A DNA stretch of 40,094 nt from Flavobacteriales bacterium (lineage in GTDB: Bacteria; Bacteroidota; Bacteroidia; Flavobacteriales; Flavobacteriaceae): positions 1 through 40,094 of the forward strand of contig JAFLBT010000007.1 in NCBI GenBank assembly GCA_017302935.1. The letters are read 5' to 3'. The stretch's first letter is position 1, and each line of letters opens with the position of its first letter. The notes beneath the pieces were generated by a model. The model did not search any database and was not told the origin of the DNA. It saw nothing but the letters and a program-made list of their open reading frames with translations. Below, one piece after another: positions 1 through 9,790 of the stretch. The position numbers and the translations under genes were made by a program.

Positions 1-1
1 A

Positions 2-1039
2 GAGCGATTAGGTTCTGATAATAAAATGGTGCGTTTGTTGGCGAATCGTGCAAAAACTGACCCAAAACGAATTGTTTTTGCAGAAGCAGATCATTTAGAT
101 GTACTAAAAGCTGCTCAAATTGTGATGGAAGAAGGGATTGGAAAGCCTATCCTTTTAGGAAATAAAGAAACCATTTTAGAATTAAAAGAGGAAATTGGTT
201 TTGATGCCGATGTGCCGATTTTAGACCCTAAAACCAAAGAATTGGATGAAAAACGAATGCAATATGCCAATTCTTTTTGGGAATCAAGAAAACGTCGTGG
301 AATCACTTTGTTAGATGCTCAAAAATGGATGCGTGAACGCAATTATTTTGCTTCTATGATGGTGAATGAAGGGGAGGCGGATGCTTTAGTAACGGGTTAT
401 TCCAGAAGTTACCCTTCAACCGTTAAGCCAATAATGCAATTGATTGATAAAGCTCCGGGTGTAACCAGAATCGCTACTACTAATATGATGATGACCAATC
501 GGGGACCAATATTTTTCTCTGACACCGCCATAAATGTAGATCCATCAGCTGATGATTTGGCCAAAATTGCTTTGATGACCGCAAAAACAGTAAAGATGTT
601 TGGAATGCAACCTGTTATTGCAATGACGTCTTATTCCAATTTTGGGTCTTCAAGTAATGCAACCGCTGAAAAAGTGAGTAAAGCCGTAGCATATCTTCAT
701 AAATATTATCCGGATTTGATAGTAGATGGTGAAATTCAAGTTGATTTTGCTCTTAATCCTGAAATGTTGAAAGACAAGTTTCCTTTTTCAAAATTGGCCG
801 GTAAAAAAGTAAATACGCTTATTTTTCCAAACTTAGAGGCTGCGAATATCAATTATAAAATGTTGAAAGAATTGTATAAGGTTGATTCCATTGGGCCTAT
901 TATGTTAGGTTTGGATAAACCTGCTCACATTTTTCAATTGGGTGCAAGCGTTGAAGAAATGGTCAATATGGCAGCAGTTGCAGTAGTTGATGCTCAGGAA
1001 AAAGAAAAGCGTTATAAGTCAATTAAAGTGAGTTTTTAA
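2..1039 (+). CDS. maeB: NADP-dependent malic enzyme, C-terminal phosphotransacetylase-like part (5' end outside window)
   Basis: The reading frame is open from base 2, so this is the 3' part of a longer gene. The roughly 345 visible residues form a phosphate acetyl/butyryltransferase-like domain, recognisable from the stretch around RIVFAEADHLDVLKAA, the GYSRSYPSTVKPIMQ region and the C-terminal LGLDKPAHIFQLG segment. In the MaeB family an N-terminal malic enzyme domain (malate + NADP to pyruvate + CO2 + NADPH) is fused to such a domain, which is usually regulatory (acetyl-CoA sensing) and not catalytic. That the N-terminal half exists upstream is inferred. A free-standing Pta would be the alternative, but the frame runs on past where a Pta domain would normally begin. 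It ends 80 bases before ruvA, which has its own promoter candidate. Confidence 0.85.
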   Translation, partial: ERLGSDNKMVRLLANRAKTDPKRIVFAEADHLDVLKAAQIVMEEGIGKPILLGNKETILELKEEIGFDADVPILDPKTKELDEKRMQYANSFWESRKRRGITLLDAQKWMRERNYFASMMVNEGEADALVTGYSRSYPSTVKPIMQLIDKAPGVTRIATTNMMMTNRGPIFFSDTAINVDPSADDLAKIALMTAKTVKMFGMQPVIAMTSYSNFGSSSNATAEKVSKAVAYLHKYYPDLIVDGEIQVDFALNPEMLKDKFPFSKLAGKKVNTLIFPNLEAANINYKMLKELYKVDSIGPIMLGLDKPAHIFQLGASVEEMVNMAAVAVVDAQEKEKRYKSIKVSF

Positions 1040-1070
1040 CTAAAATTTACGTTATTAATCGTTTTGTTGA

Positions 1071-1099
1071 TTGATAATTAAAGTTTTTTGCTACATTTG
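1071..1099 (+). promoter_or_regulatory. Candidate flavobacterial promoter for ruvA-sprA
   Basis: TTG at 1071-1073, an 18-base spacer, then TACATTTG at 1092-1099. This fits the Bacteroidota TTG / TANNTTTG consensus. The ruvA start codon lies 20 bases after the -7 element. Because sprA follows ruvA with almost no gap, this may also be the main promoter of sprA. Confidence 0.6.
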
Positions 1100-1119
1100 A
1101 AAACTAACTTTATTCAGTT

Positions 1120-1701
1120 ATGATTGCCCATATTCATGGACGCTTAGTAGAAAAAACACCAACCGATGTAGTGATAGACTGCAACGGAGTAGGGTATCAT
1201 TTGCAAATTTCTCTTCATACTTTTTCACGCCTTCCAGACAGTGATTCCATTAAATTGTATACTTATCTTCAAATTAAAGAAGATGCTCATACGCTTTTTG
1301 GTTTTGCAGAAAAATCAGAAAGAGAAATATTCAAGCTGTTACTTTCTGTTTCCGGTATTGGAGCCGGTATTGCGAGAACTATGCTTTCTTCTATGGAGCC
1401 AAAGCAGATTATTCAAGCTCTGGCGTCGGGAGATGTTGCTACTATTCAAGGAATAAAAGGAATTGGTGCAAAAACGGCTCAACGAGCAATTTTAGATTTA
1501 AAAGAAAAAGTGTTAAAGGTCTATGCTTTAGATGAAGTTTCTGCTACTTCAAACAATACAAACAAAGAAGAAGCGTTATCTGCTTTGGAGGTTTTGGGCT
1601 TTAACAAAAAATTAGCAGAAAAAGTAGTGGAAAAAGTAGTGAAAGAGCAACCAGACGCCACCATTGAAACAATAATTAAACAGGCTTTAAAAAATTTATA
1701 A
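1120..1701 (+). CDS. ruvA: Holliday junction branch migration protein RuvA
   Basis: A 193-residue protein, close to the usual length of RuvA (about 200). RuvA forms a tetramer that clamps the Holliday junction and loads the RuvB ATPase during recombinational repair in the cytoplasm. Visible features in order are an N-terminal OB fold (residues 1-65, with the typical GVGYHLQIS strand), two helix-hairpin-helix motifs (LLSVSGIGAGIARTML and IQGIKGIGAKTAQRAI, about residues 70-130), an Asn/Thr-rich flexible linker near 140-150, and a small C-terminal RuvB-binding domain (EALSALEVLGFNKKLAEKVV). The start is ATG at 1120, just behind a good promoter motif. RuvB is not in the window. The stop codon is three bases before the sprA start, so the two genes are almost certainly co-transcribed. 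Confidence 0.97.
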   Translation: MIAHIHGRLVEKTPTDVVIDCNGVGYHLQISLHTFSRLPDSDSIKLYTYLQIKEDAHTLFGFAEKSEREIFKLLLSVSGIGAGIARTMLSSMEPKQIIQALASGDVATIQGIKGIGAKTAQRAILDLKEKVLKVYALDEVSATSNNTNKEEALSALEVLGFNKKLAEKVVEKVVKEQPDATIETIIKQALKNL

Positions 1702-1704
1702 TAC

Positions 1705-4700
1705 TTGAAAACGAAGTATCAATTTAGCATTTTAGACGAACTTAAAAAATACGGATTTTGGTTGATTTTGCTGTATTCTACCTTAGTTTTTTCTCAAGAA
1801 GATGATACGCCAAAGGATACAGTTGGATATAACAAAGGAAAAATTCAGTTAAATAATCCACCAAGTATTGTGTCTGCCTATACCTATGATCCGGTTACCG
1901 ATAGGTATATTTTTAATTCTTCTATTGGTGAGTTTAACATCAATTACCCAGTTATTTTAACACCTAAAGAATATCAAGAGTTAGTCTTGAGAGAATCCAT
2001 GCGTAATTATTTTAAACAAAAATTAGACGCAATGGAAGGCAAAAAAGATGGTTCTGAGGAAGCTAAAAAAGACTTATTGCCAAGGTATTATGTGAATTCC
2101 GGTTTTTTTGAAACAATTTTTGGAAGCAACACCATTGATGTTCAGCCAAAAGGATCTGTTGAAATGGATTTGGGGGTACGTTACACCAAACAAGATAATC
2201 CTTCTTTTTCACCCAGAAATAGAACTACAACTACATTCGATTTTGATCAACGTATCAATATGAGTTTGACCGGAAAAGTGGGAACTCGATTAAACGTTAA
2301 TGCCAATTATGATACCCAATCAACATTTGCTTTTCAAAATTTAATCAAATTAGAATATGCTCCAGATGAGGATGCTATTCTTCAAAAATTAGAAGTAGGA
2401 AACGTAAGTATGCCTTTAAACAATACCTTAATAAGAGGTGCTCAAAGTTTGTTTGGGGTAAAAGCTCAGTTTCAATTTGGTAAAACAACTATTACAGGTA
2501 TTTATTCAGAACAAAAATCGCAAACTCGATCTGTAACGGCACAGGGTGGAGGAACCATTCAGGATTTTCAACTTTTCGCATTGGATTATGATGCAGACAG
2601 ACACTTTTTCTTATCTCAATACTTTAGAGATCGTTATGATGCATCCTTGCGAAATTATCCGTTAATCGATAGTCGTGTACAAATTACCCGTATTGAAGTT
2701 TGGATTACCAATAGACAAAACAGAGTAAATACTTCTCCTGAAGGAAATAATTTAAGAAATATCATTGCTCTTCAAGATTTAGGAGAATCTGGCATAAATG
2801 GAATTTCCGATAGTCAAATAGTGGGAATTGATCCAATTCCTGCTGGATTTTTTAATGTGCCACCTAATTCTCCATCTAACAACTCCAATAATGATTTTAA
2901 TCCTGCTCTGATTCAATCGGGTGGAGGATTGTTAAATTCGAATGTACGTGAAATTGTAACTTCCGGCTCTGGATTTAATTATTCGGCAATCGAAGGTTTA
3001 GATTATTCTAAATTAGAAAATGCCAGAAAATTAACCTCAAATGAATTTACTTTTCATCCCAATTTAGGATATATTTCTTTGCAACAACGATTAGCCAATG
3101 ATGAAGTAGTAGCTGTTGCTTTTCAATATACTATTGGTGACCAAATTTATCAAGTAGGAGAATTTGGTAATGACGGAGTAGAATCAACTGTTGTAGATCC
3201 TTCTACTAATATTCCGGCTACTCAGTGTTTGATTTTGAAAATGTTAAAAAGTAATTTAACCAACGTAGATAAGCCAATTTGGAATTTGATGATGAAAAAT
3301 ATTTATCAAATTCAAGGAGCTTTTCAATTGAGCCAGGAAGATTTTAGATTTAACATTCTTTATACAGACCCTTCGCCTTTAAACTATATCACTCCGGCAG
3401 GAAATCCACCTTTGCCATTACCAACAGATGTAACGGAAACGCCATTGTTAGAAGTTTTTAATGTTGATCGTTTAAATTATACTAATGACCCACAAGCTGG
3501 AGGTGATGGATTTTTTGATTTTGTGCCTGGCTTAACTGTAGATACTCAAAACGGAAGATTGATTTTTACAACTGTTGAGCCTTTTGGTAAACACTTGTTC
3601 AATAAGTTAAGAACAAATCAATTAGAAGATTATGATAATCCAACAACGGGTTACAATGTCAATCAAAATAAATATGTTTACAGATCTATGTACAGAAGCA
3701 CTCAAGCGGCTGCTTTACAAGATAGTGACAAAAATAAATTTTTATTAAGAGGTAGATATAAATCACAAGGGGGCGATGGTATTCCAATTGGTGCGTTTAA
3801 TGTTCCTCAGGGTTCTGTTGTGGTTACTGCCGGAGGTAGAACATTAACTGAAGGAGTTGATTACACTGTGAATTATCAGCTTGGTAGAGTTAGAATTTTA
3901 GATCCTTCATTGCAAGCATCTGGAACTCCTGTTAATATTTCTGTAGAAAATAATTCCGTTTTTGGTCAACAAACCCGACGATTTATGGGGCTTAATGTTG
4001 AACATAAATTTTCTGATAAATTTCAAATCGGAGGAACTTTTTTAAGAATGACTGAGAGACCCTTTACTCAAAAGTCAAGCTTTGGTCAAGAGTCTGTTAA
4101 CAATTCTATTTATGGTTTAAATGGAAATTATTCAACTGAACTTCCTTTTCTAACACGATTAGTAAATAAACTGCCCAATATCGATACAGATGTTCCTTCA
4201 AATATTTCTGTTCGTGGTGAAATTGCTTTTTTAAAGCCCGATACACCAAAAGCGGATAACTTTGATGGAGAATCTACCTTATATGTTGATGATTTTGAGG
4301 GTTCTCAAACAACAATTGATGTAAAATCAGCTTTATCTTGGAGTTTAGCTAGCGTACCCGAACGTAATACAACTAGCACGTATGACTTTTTTGGTAATTC
4401 TACTTCGTTACAATATGGTTTTAGAAGAGCAAAATTGTCTTGGTACACCGTTGATCCTATTTTCTATACCAGCCAAAGACCGGGTGGAATTTCCAATCAA
4501 GATATGTCTTTAAATAGAACCAGACGATTCTTTATTAATGATATTTTCCCAGTAACGGATATTGCTCAAGGTCAACAAACCGTAATTAACACCCTAGATT
4601 TAACGTATTATCCGGCAGAAAGAGGACCATATAATTATAATCCAGCGACTACACCGGATAATCTTTTGCCAAATCCGGAGCAAAATTTTGGTGGAATTAT

Positions 4701-7700
4701 GAGAGGAATTAATTCGACTAATTTTGAACAAGGGAATGTTGAATTTATTCAATTGTGGTTATTAGATCCGTATTTTGGAACTACCGAGACGCCTTCTACA
4801 AATATTGGTCAGATTTATTTGAATTTGGGTGAAATTTCAGAAGATGTATTGAAAGACGGTAGAAAACAATATGAAAATGGTTTGCCAGAACCAGGTTCGT
4901 CACAACCCACAATCCCAACCATTTGGGGTAAAGTACCGGCATCTCAATCGTTGATTTATGCTTTTGATACAAATGATAATAATCGAGTAAATCAAGATGT
5001 TGGTTTAGACGGTGTAAATGACGCCGAAGAAGCACTATTAGAAAATATACCTCCAATAATTGCCGGTTTTAGTGACCCGGCTGCGGATAATTATCAATTC
5101 TATTTGAGTGCATCCGGTAATGTTATTCAACGCTATAAAAATTATAATGGTTTAGAAAGAAATTCACCTGTTGGTGTTTCAGATAATAATCGCGGAAATT
5201 CTACTTTGCCGGATGTTGAAGACATCAATCGTGATAATACCATGAATACCATTAATGCCTATTATGAGTATAAATTAGATATTACTCCTGATATGCAAGT
5301 GGGAAGCAATTATATTACAGATGTTAAATTAATCAATCCTTCTCAAACTTCAGATGGATTAGATTTACCTGCCGCCAGATGGTTACAATTTAAAATACCT
5401 GTAACAGAATTTGATAATAAGATTGGTAGTATTTCAGACTTTAGATCAATTCGATTCATGAGAATGTTTATGACCGGATTTACAGATGAAATAACTGTTC
5501 GTTTTGCCACTATAGATTTAGTAAGAGGTGAGTGGAGAAGATTTACAGGAACATTGCAACCTGATGATGTAACAGGAACAGATGAAGATGATAATACAGC
5601 TTTTGATGTGCAATCTGTTAATATTCAAGAAAATAGTAATAGAGACCCAATAAATTATGTAATGCCACCAGGTGTTAGACGTGAGCAATTATTTAATAAT
5701 AACACGGTAATCAATCAAAACGAACAATCTTTGTCGTTAAGAGTAACTCCAAAAAATTCAAACCAGCCTGGAGGTCTAGAACCCGGTGATTCTCGTGCGG
5801 TATTTAAAAATTTAGAGGTGGACATGCGTCAGTTTGAAAAACTGAAAATGTTTGTGCATGCCGAGCCGGTTGTTAATGATTCTAATCCGTTGCAAGATGA
5901 TGAAATGGTAGCTTTTATCCGTTTTGGAAATGACTTTACACAAAACTTTTATCAAGTTGAAATTCCTTTGAAAGTTACTGCTTTTGGATCAACTTTACCT
6001 GAGGATGTTTGGCCGGAAGACAATGAAATTGACTTAAAACTTTCATTACTAACAAAATTAAAAGTGTTGAACATTAGTGGTCAAAATCCGAATCCTGATG
6101 AAATATTTTTCAAAGATGAAGATGAATTAGACCCTTCCGCAGCCAACAAACCAAATAAATTGCGACTAGGAATTAAAGGAAATCCAAACTTTGGACTTGT
6201 TAGAACATTGATGGTTGGTTTAAAAAATGCAAAAACAGGAGACATTACTTCAAGTAGTATTAGAGGTGAAGTTTGGTTGAATGAACTTCGTGTAGCCGGT
6301 ATGAAAAATAAAGGAGGTATGGCTGCTATTTTGAATGTTGATGCTAATGCTGCCGATTTTATGAATTTATCAGCAACCGGAAGAATGAATACCATTGGTT
6401 TCGGAACATTAGAACAAGGAGCAAATGAGAGAAGTAGAGAAGATATGCATCAATATGATATTGTTACCAATATCAATGTAGGTAAGCTTCTTCCAAAAAA
6501 ATGGGGTTTAAACCTGCCATTTAATTATGCTATTGGAGAACAATTTATCACGCCTCAGTTTGATCCATTCTATCAAGATATTGAACTTCAACAATTGATT
6601 GATATTACACCTGATGCTGCTGAAAAAAGAAATATTGAAAACAGAGCCATCGATTATACTAAACGAAAAAGTATCAACTTTATTGGCGTAAGAAAAGAAC
6701 GTGGTGCGGAGCAAAAACCAAAGATTTATGATGTAGAAAACTTGACGTTATCGCATTCATTCAATCAAGTTGAAAGACATAATTATGAAATTCAAGATTA
6801 CGTAGATCAACAAGTGCGTTCTTCTGTTGATTATGCATATTCTTTTCAACCAAAACCGGTTGAGCCGTTAAAGAACAATAAATTCATGAAAAAATCACAA
6901 TATTGGAAATTGTTAAGTGATTTTAATTTCAATTATTTGCCTACAAATATCAATTTTAGTACAAACGTAATTCGACAATTTAACAGACAACAATTCAGAC
7001 AAGTGGAAGTGCAAGGAATTGAATTAGATCCTTTGTATAGAAGAAATTATTTGTTTAATTATCAATATGGGTTTAATTTTAATTTGACTAAGTCTTTAAA
7101 AATAAACTATACATCTGACAGAAGTAACTTAGTTCGAAATTATATAGATGATGATGGTTTACCTGATGATTCAAATCGTATTTTTGATGATTATTTTGAA
7201 GTAGGTATTCCTAATAATTTGAATCAGCAAATTGTTGTAAACTATGATTTACCATTAAATAAAATACCTTTTTTAAGTTTCTTAAAGTCGAATTATACGT
7301 ATACCGGTACATTTAATTTTACGCGTTCATCGTTAGCATTATCCTCTTTTGAAGCGGAAGACGGAACAGTATATGATTTAGGGAATACGATTCAAAATAC
7401 TGGTTCTCATCGTTTGAATACAACTTTGAACATGGATTCTTTTTATAAATACATTGGTTTAACAAAAACACCAAAAAAACCTGTTGCACCAAAACCTGCT
7501 GCACCAAAACCAGGCGAAAAAATAACCAATCCAACACAGCCTCAACAAAGTGAAGGAAATGTTTTTGTAAAAGGATTGATAGGTGTTTTAACTAGTGTGA
7601 AAAATATTCAAGTAAATTATACCCAAAATGAAGGAACATTACTTCCGGGTTATACACAATCACTTGGTTTCTTTGGTTCAACCAGACCTTCTACGGGTTT

Positions 7701-8922
7701 TGTTTTTGGATTACAAGATGATGTTAGATATGAAGCAGCACGAAGAGGTTGGTTAACAATTTTTCCAGAATATAATCAAAGTTATACGCAAGTATCAACC
7801 AAACAAATTAATGCGACAGCAAAAGTTGATTTGTTTCCTGATTTTACTATCGATTTGGTTGCCGATCGAAATTATATGGAAAATTTCTCGGAGCAGTATG
7901 ATGTATTGAATGGAGAGTATAATTCACGTTCACCTTATACAACCGGTAATTATTCAATTTCAACTATTTTAATTAAAACTGCTTTCCAAAAAAGTGATGA
8001 AACCGGCTCAGCTGCTTTTCAACAATTTAGAGACAACCGTTTAGTTGTAGCAAACCGTTTGGCAGAGCAGTATTATATTGGAGAAATCCCAAGAGTTACC
8101 GATACAAATGATCCAAATTTTGGTTACCCGGTTGGTTTCGGTAGAAATAGTCAAGCTGTTTTGATTCCTTCTTTCTTAGCGGCCTATAGTGGGAAGGATG
8201 CTGGAGATGTTTCTACAGGAATTTTTAGAGATATTCCAATTCCAAACTGGACTGTGAAATATAGTGGATTGATGCGTTATAAATATTTTAAAGATAAATT
8301 TAAGCGTTTTTCTATTCAACATGCTTATAAATCTACTTATACAATTAATTCATTCCGTTCTAATTTTGAGTATGAGCAAAATCCGAATCAATTGGATCAA
8401 AGTGGTAATTTTTTCAATAAAACATTAGTGCAAAACATCAACTTGATTGAACAATTTAACCCGTTGGTTAGAGTTGATTTTGAAATGAAAAACTCCTTTA
8501 AGTTTTTGGCTGAAATGAAGAAAGATAGAGCGTTGTCTATGAGTTTTGATAATAATTTATTAACCGAAGTACGAGGAGTAGAATACATTATTGGATTAGG
8601 TTATCGTATAAAAGATGTTACCATAAATTCTGCTTTGGCGGATAATCCTCAAGGTGTTATTAAAAGTGATATAAACATTAGAACTGATTTTTCATTTAGA
8701 GATAATAAAACAATTGTACGTTACTTAGATTATGACAATAATCAGTTAGCTGGAGGGCAAAATATTTGGTCAGCAAAAGTAACAGCGGATTATTCGTTCA
8801 GTAAAAATTTAACGGCCATTTTCTTTTATGATCATACTTTTTCTAAAGCAGTGATTTCTACTGCTTTTCCATTGACAAATATTAGAGCCGGATTTACGCT
8901 TCGCTATAATTTTGGGAACTAA
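1705..8922 (+). CDS. sprA: Cell surface protein SprA, type IX secretion outer-membrane translocon
   Basis: A 2405-residue protein, matching the roughly 2,400 residues of flavobacterial SprA. From the family, SprA forms the giant outer-membrane beta-barrel through which type IX secretion substrates leave the cell, and it is needed for gliding and adhesin export. The start is a TTG at 1705. No ATG lies before the hydrophobic segment (residues 18-29, followed by FSQ), so the TTG start is needed to supply the signal peptide. The body is rich in beta-strand patterns with alternating aromatics, as in QRINMSLTGKVGTRLNVNANYD and the C-terminal FTLRYNFGN. A Lys/Pro/Ala-rich low-complexity stretch (about residues 1921-1950, PKKPVAPKPAAPKPGEK) looks like an exposed loop. 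It sits three bases after ruvA and upstream of remB, another gliding gene. The giant adhesin at the right edge is a likely cargo. Confidence 0.96.
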   Translation: MKTKYQFSILDELKKYGFWLILLYSTLVFSQEDDTPKDTVGYNKGKIQLNNPPSIVSAYTYDPVTDRYIFNSSIGEFNINYPVILTPKEYQELVLRESMRNYFKQKLDAMEGKKDGSEEAKKDLLPRYYVNSGFFETIFGSNTIDVQPKGSVEMDLGVRYTKQDNPSFSPRNRTTTTFDFDQRINMSLTGKVGTRLNVNANYDTQSTFAFQNLIKLEYAPDEDAILQKLEVGNVSMPLNNTLIRGAQSLFGVKAQFQFGKTTITGIYSEQKSQTRSVTAQGGGTIQDFQLFALDYDADRHFFLSQYFRDRYDASLRNYPLIDSRVQITRIEVWITNRQNRVNTSPEGNNLRNIIALQDLGESGINGISDSQIVGIDPIPAGFFNVPPNSPSNNSNNDFNPALIQSGGGLLNSNVREIVTSGSGFNYSAIEGLDYSKLENARKLTSNEFTFHPNLGYISLQQRLANDEVVAVAFQYTIGDQIYQVGEFGNDGVESTVVDPSTNIPATQCLILKMLKSNLTNVDKPIWNLMMKNIYQIQGAFQLSQEDFRFNILYTDPSPLNYITPAGNPPLPLPTDVTETPLLEVFNVDRLNYTNDPQAGGDGFFDFVPGLTVDTQNGRLIFTTVEPFGKHLFNKLRTNQLEDYDNPTTGYNVNQNKYVYRSMYRSTQAAALQDSDKNKFLLRGRYKSQGGDGIPIGAFNVPQGSVVVTAGGRTLTEGVDYTVNYQLGRVRILDPSLQASGTPVNISVENNSVFGQQTRRFMGLNVEHKFSDKFQIGGTFLRMTERPFTQKSSFGQESVNNSIYGLNGNYSTELPFLTRLVNKLPNIDTDVPSNISVRGEIAFLKPDTPKADNFDGESTLYVDDFEGSQTTIDVKSALSWSLASVPERNTTSTYDFFGNSTSLQYGFRRAKLSWYTVDPIFYTSQRPGGISNQDMSLNRTRRFFINDIFPVTDIAQGQQTVINTLDLTYYPAERGPYNYNPATTPDNLLPNPEQNFGGIMRGINSTNFEQGNVEFIQLWLLDPYFGTTETPSTNIGQIYLNLGEISEDVLKDGRKQYENGLPEPGSSQPTIPTIWGKVPASQSLIYAFDTNDNNRVNQDVGLDGVNDAEEALLENIPPIIAGFSDPAADNYQFYLSASGNVIQRYKNYNGLERNSPVGVSDNNRGNSTLPDVEDINRDNTMNTINAYYEYKLDITPDMQVGSNYITDVKLINPSQTSDGLDLPAARWLQFKIPVTEFDNKIGSISDFRSIRFMRMFMTGFTDEITVRFATIDLVRGEWRRFTGTLQPDDVTGTDEDDNTAFDVQSVNIQENSNRDPINYVMPPGVRREQLFNNNTVINQNEQSLSLRVTPKNSNQPGGLEPGDSRAVFKNLEVDMRQFEKLKMFVHAEPVVNDSNPLQDDEMVAFIRFGNDFTQNFYQVEIPLKVTAFGSTLPEDVWPEDNEIDLKLSLLTKLKVLNISGQNPNPDEIFFKDEDELDPSAANKPNKLRLGIKGNPNFGLVRTLMVGLKNAKTGDITSSSIRGEVWLNELRVAGMKNKGGMAAILNVDANAADFMNLSATGRMNTIGFGTLEQGANERSREDMHQYDIVTNINVGKLLPKKWGLNLPFNYAIGEQFITPQFDPFYQDIELQQLIDITPDAAEKRNIENRAIDYTKRKSINFIGVRKERGAEQKPKIYDVENLTLSHSFNQVERHNYEIQDYVDQQVRSSVDYAYSFQPKPVEPLKNNKFMKKSQYWKLLSDFNFNYLPTNINFSTNVIRQFNRQQFRQVEVQGIELDPLYRRNYLFNYQYGFNFNLTKSLKINYTSDRSNLVRNYIDDDGLPDDSNRIFDDYFEVGIPNNLNQQIVVNYDLPLNKIPFLSFLKSNYTYTGTFNFTRSSLALSSFEAEDGTVYDLGNTIQNTGSHRLNTTLNMDSFYKYIGLTKTPKKPVAPKPAAPKPGEKITNPTQPQQSEGNVFVKGLIGVLTSVKNIQVNYTQNEGTLLPGYTQSLGFFGSTRPSTGFVFGLQDDVRYEAARRGWLTIFPEYNQSYTQVSTKQINATAKVDLFPDFTIDLVADRNYMENFSEQYDVLNGEYNSRSPYTTGNYSISTILIKTAFQKSDETGSAAFQQFRDNRLVVANRLAEQYYIGEIPRVTDTNDPNFGYPVGFGRNSQAVLIPSFLAAYSGKDAGDVSTGIFRDIPIPNWTVKYSGLMRYKYFKDKFKRFSIQHAYKSTYTINSFRSNFEYEQNPNQLDQSGNFFNKTLVQNINLIEQFNPLVRVDFEMKNSFKFLAEMKKDRALSMSFDNNLLTEVRGVEYIIGLGYRIKDVTINSALADNPQGVIKSDINIRTDFSFRDNKTIVRYLDYDNNQLAGGQNIWSAKVTADYSFSKNLTAIFFYDHTFSKAVISTAFPLTNIRAGFTLRYNFGN

Positions 8923-8933
8923 CAAAATTTTGT
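8922..8933. other. 12-bp perfect palindrome at the sprA 3' end
   Basis: ACAAAATTTTGT overlaps the last base of the sprA stop codon. As RNA it could fold only into a weak AT-rich stem with no loop to spare, so it is a poor terminator candidate. It could be a protein binding site or chance in AT-rich DNA. Confidence 0.2.
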
Positions 8934-8967
8934 AGTCAAAAAGGTTTTATAATACTAGTATAAAAAT

Positions 8968-8975
8968 TACATTTG
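8968..8975 (+). promoter_or_regulatory. Candidate -7 promoter element for gcvH
   Basis: TACATTTG matches TANNTTTG exactly and lies 18 bases before the ATG at 8994. No clear TTG is found at the right distance upstream. The element overlaps a possible upstream TTG start (8973), which argues that translation begins at the ATG at 8994. Confidence 0.5.
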
Positions 8976-8993
8976 CTGAAAATAACAAACAAA

Positions 8994-9374
8994 ATGAATA
9001 TACCATCAAATTTAAAATACACTAAAGACCACGAGTGGGTTAGCATAGAAGGTGATGTTGCAGTAGTTGGCATTACTGATTTTGCTCAAAAAGAACTTGG
9101 CGACATTGTTTATGTTGAAGTGGAAACATTAGACCAAACGTTAGCTAAAGATGAAGTGTTTGGAACAGTAGAAGCTGTTAAAACAGTTTCTGATTTATTT
9201 TTACCTCTTTCAGGAGAAATTTTTGAATTTAATGATGAGTTAGAATCAAATCCTGAATATGTGAACAGTGACCCATACGGGAAAGGCTGGATGGTAAAAG
9301 TGAAAATTTCAGACACAACTGAAATAGATGAATTATTAGATAGCGAAGCATATAAAGCATTAATAGGTGCATAA
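8994..9374 (+). CDS. gcvH: Glycine cleavage system H protein
   Basis: With the ATG at 8994 the protein has 126 residues, the normal size for GcvH. It carries the lipoyl arm that shuttles the aminomethyl group between the P, T and L proteins of the glycine cleavage system in the cytoplasm. The lipoyl domain is clear: N-terminal YTKDHEWV, then [17 protein letters not shown], then [12 protein letters not shown], in which K63 is the expected lipoylated lysine, and a C-terminal region with [15 protein letters not shown] sequence. An in-frame TTG at 8973 would add seven residues, but it lies inside the promoter motif, so I prefer 8994. The gcvP and gcvT genes are not nearby. Its last eight bases overlap the start of the VanZ-like gene. 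Confidence 0.96.
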   Translation: MNIPSNLKYTKDHEWVSIEGDVAVVGITDFAQKELGDIVYVEVETLDQTLAKDEVFGTVEAVKTVSDLFLPLSGEIFEFNDELESNPEYVNSDPYGKGWMVKVKISDTTEIDELLDSEAYKALIGA

Positions 9375-9741
9375 GAAAAAATTACTTTTTTCAATTTTAC
9401 TTTTTTGGGTTATTTTGATAACCACTCTTAGCTTAGTAAGTTTTAGAAAAATGCCCAAAATAGGTGTTGAAAATAGTGATAAATATGTACATTTCACCTT
9501 TTATTTTGTTTTAACCATATTATTGTTTTTGAATATAATTGTAAAAAGCAATTTTTGTAAAACAATATTTATTTCAATTTTGATTGCTGTTTTTTATGGC
9601 ATAATAATTGAAGGAATGCAAGAAGCTTTTACAATTGCCAGAAGAGCAGAATGGGGTGATGTAATGTTCAATTCTTTAGGAAGTTTAACCGCCTCACTAT
9701 TGTTGTTTTTGAATAGAAAAAGGTTAAATTTTTTAAAATAG
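9367..9741 (+). CDS. VanZ-like family membrane protein
   Basis: A 124-residue integral membrane protein with about four hydrophobic segments. The VanZ-like fold is suggested by [16 protein letters not shown] in the middle and by the C-terminal EGMQEAF...[15 protein letters not shown] pattern, typical of this family (conserved Glu, Gln, Arg, Asp, Asn and Gly). The biochemical role of the family is unclear; the name comes from a teicoplanin resistance protein and does not imply antibiotic resistance here. The start is a GTG at 9367, overlapping the gcvH stop. The next in-frame Met lies after the first membrane segment, so the GTG start is preferred. Overlap with gcvH suggests co-transcription and translational coupling. 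Confidence 0.75.
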   Translation: MHKKKLLFSILLFWVILITTLSLVSFRKMPKIGVENSDKYVHFTFYFVLTILLFLNIIVKSNFCKTIFISILIAVFYGIIIEGMQEAFTIARRAEWGDVMFNSLGSLTASLLLFLNRKRLNFLK

Positions 9742-9790
9742 TTTTTAGATTTTTTATAAATAGTTATATTAGCAACTCAAAATACAAATT

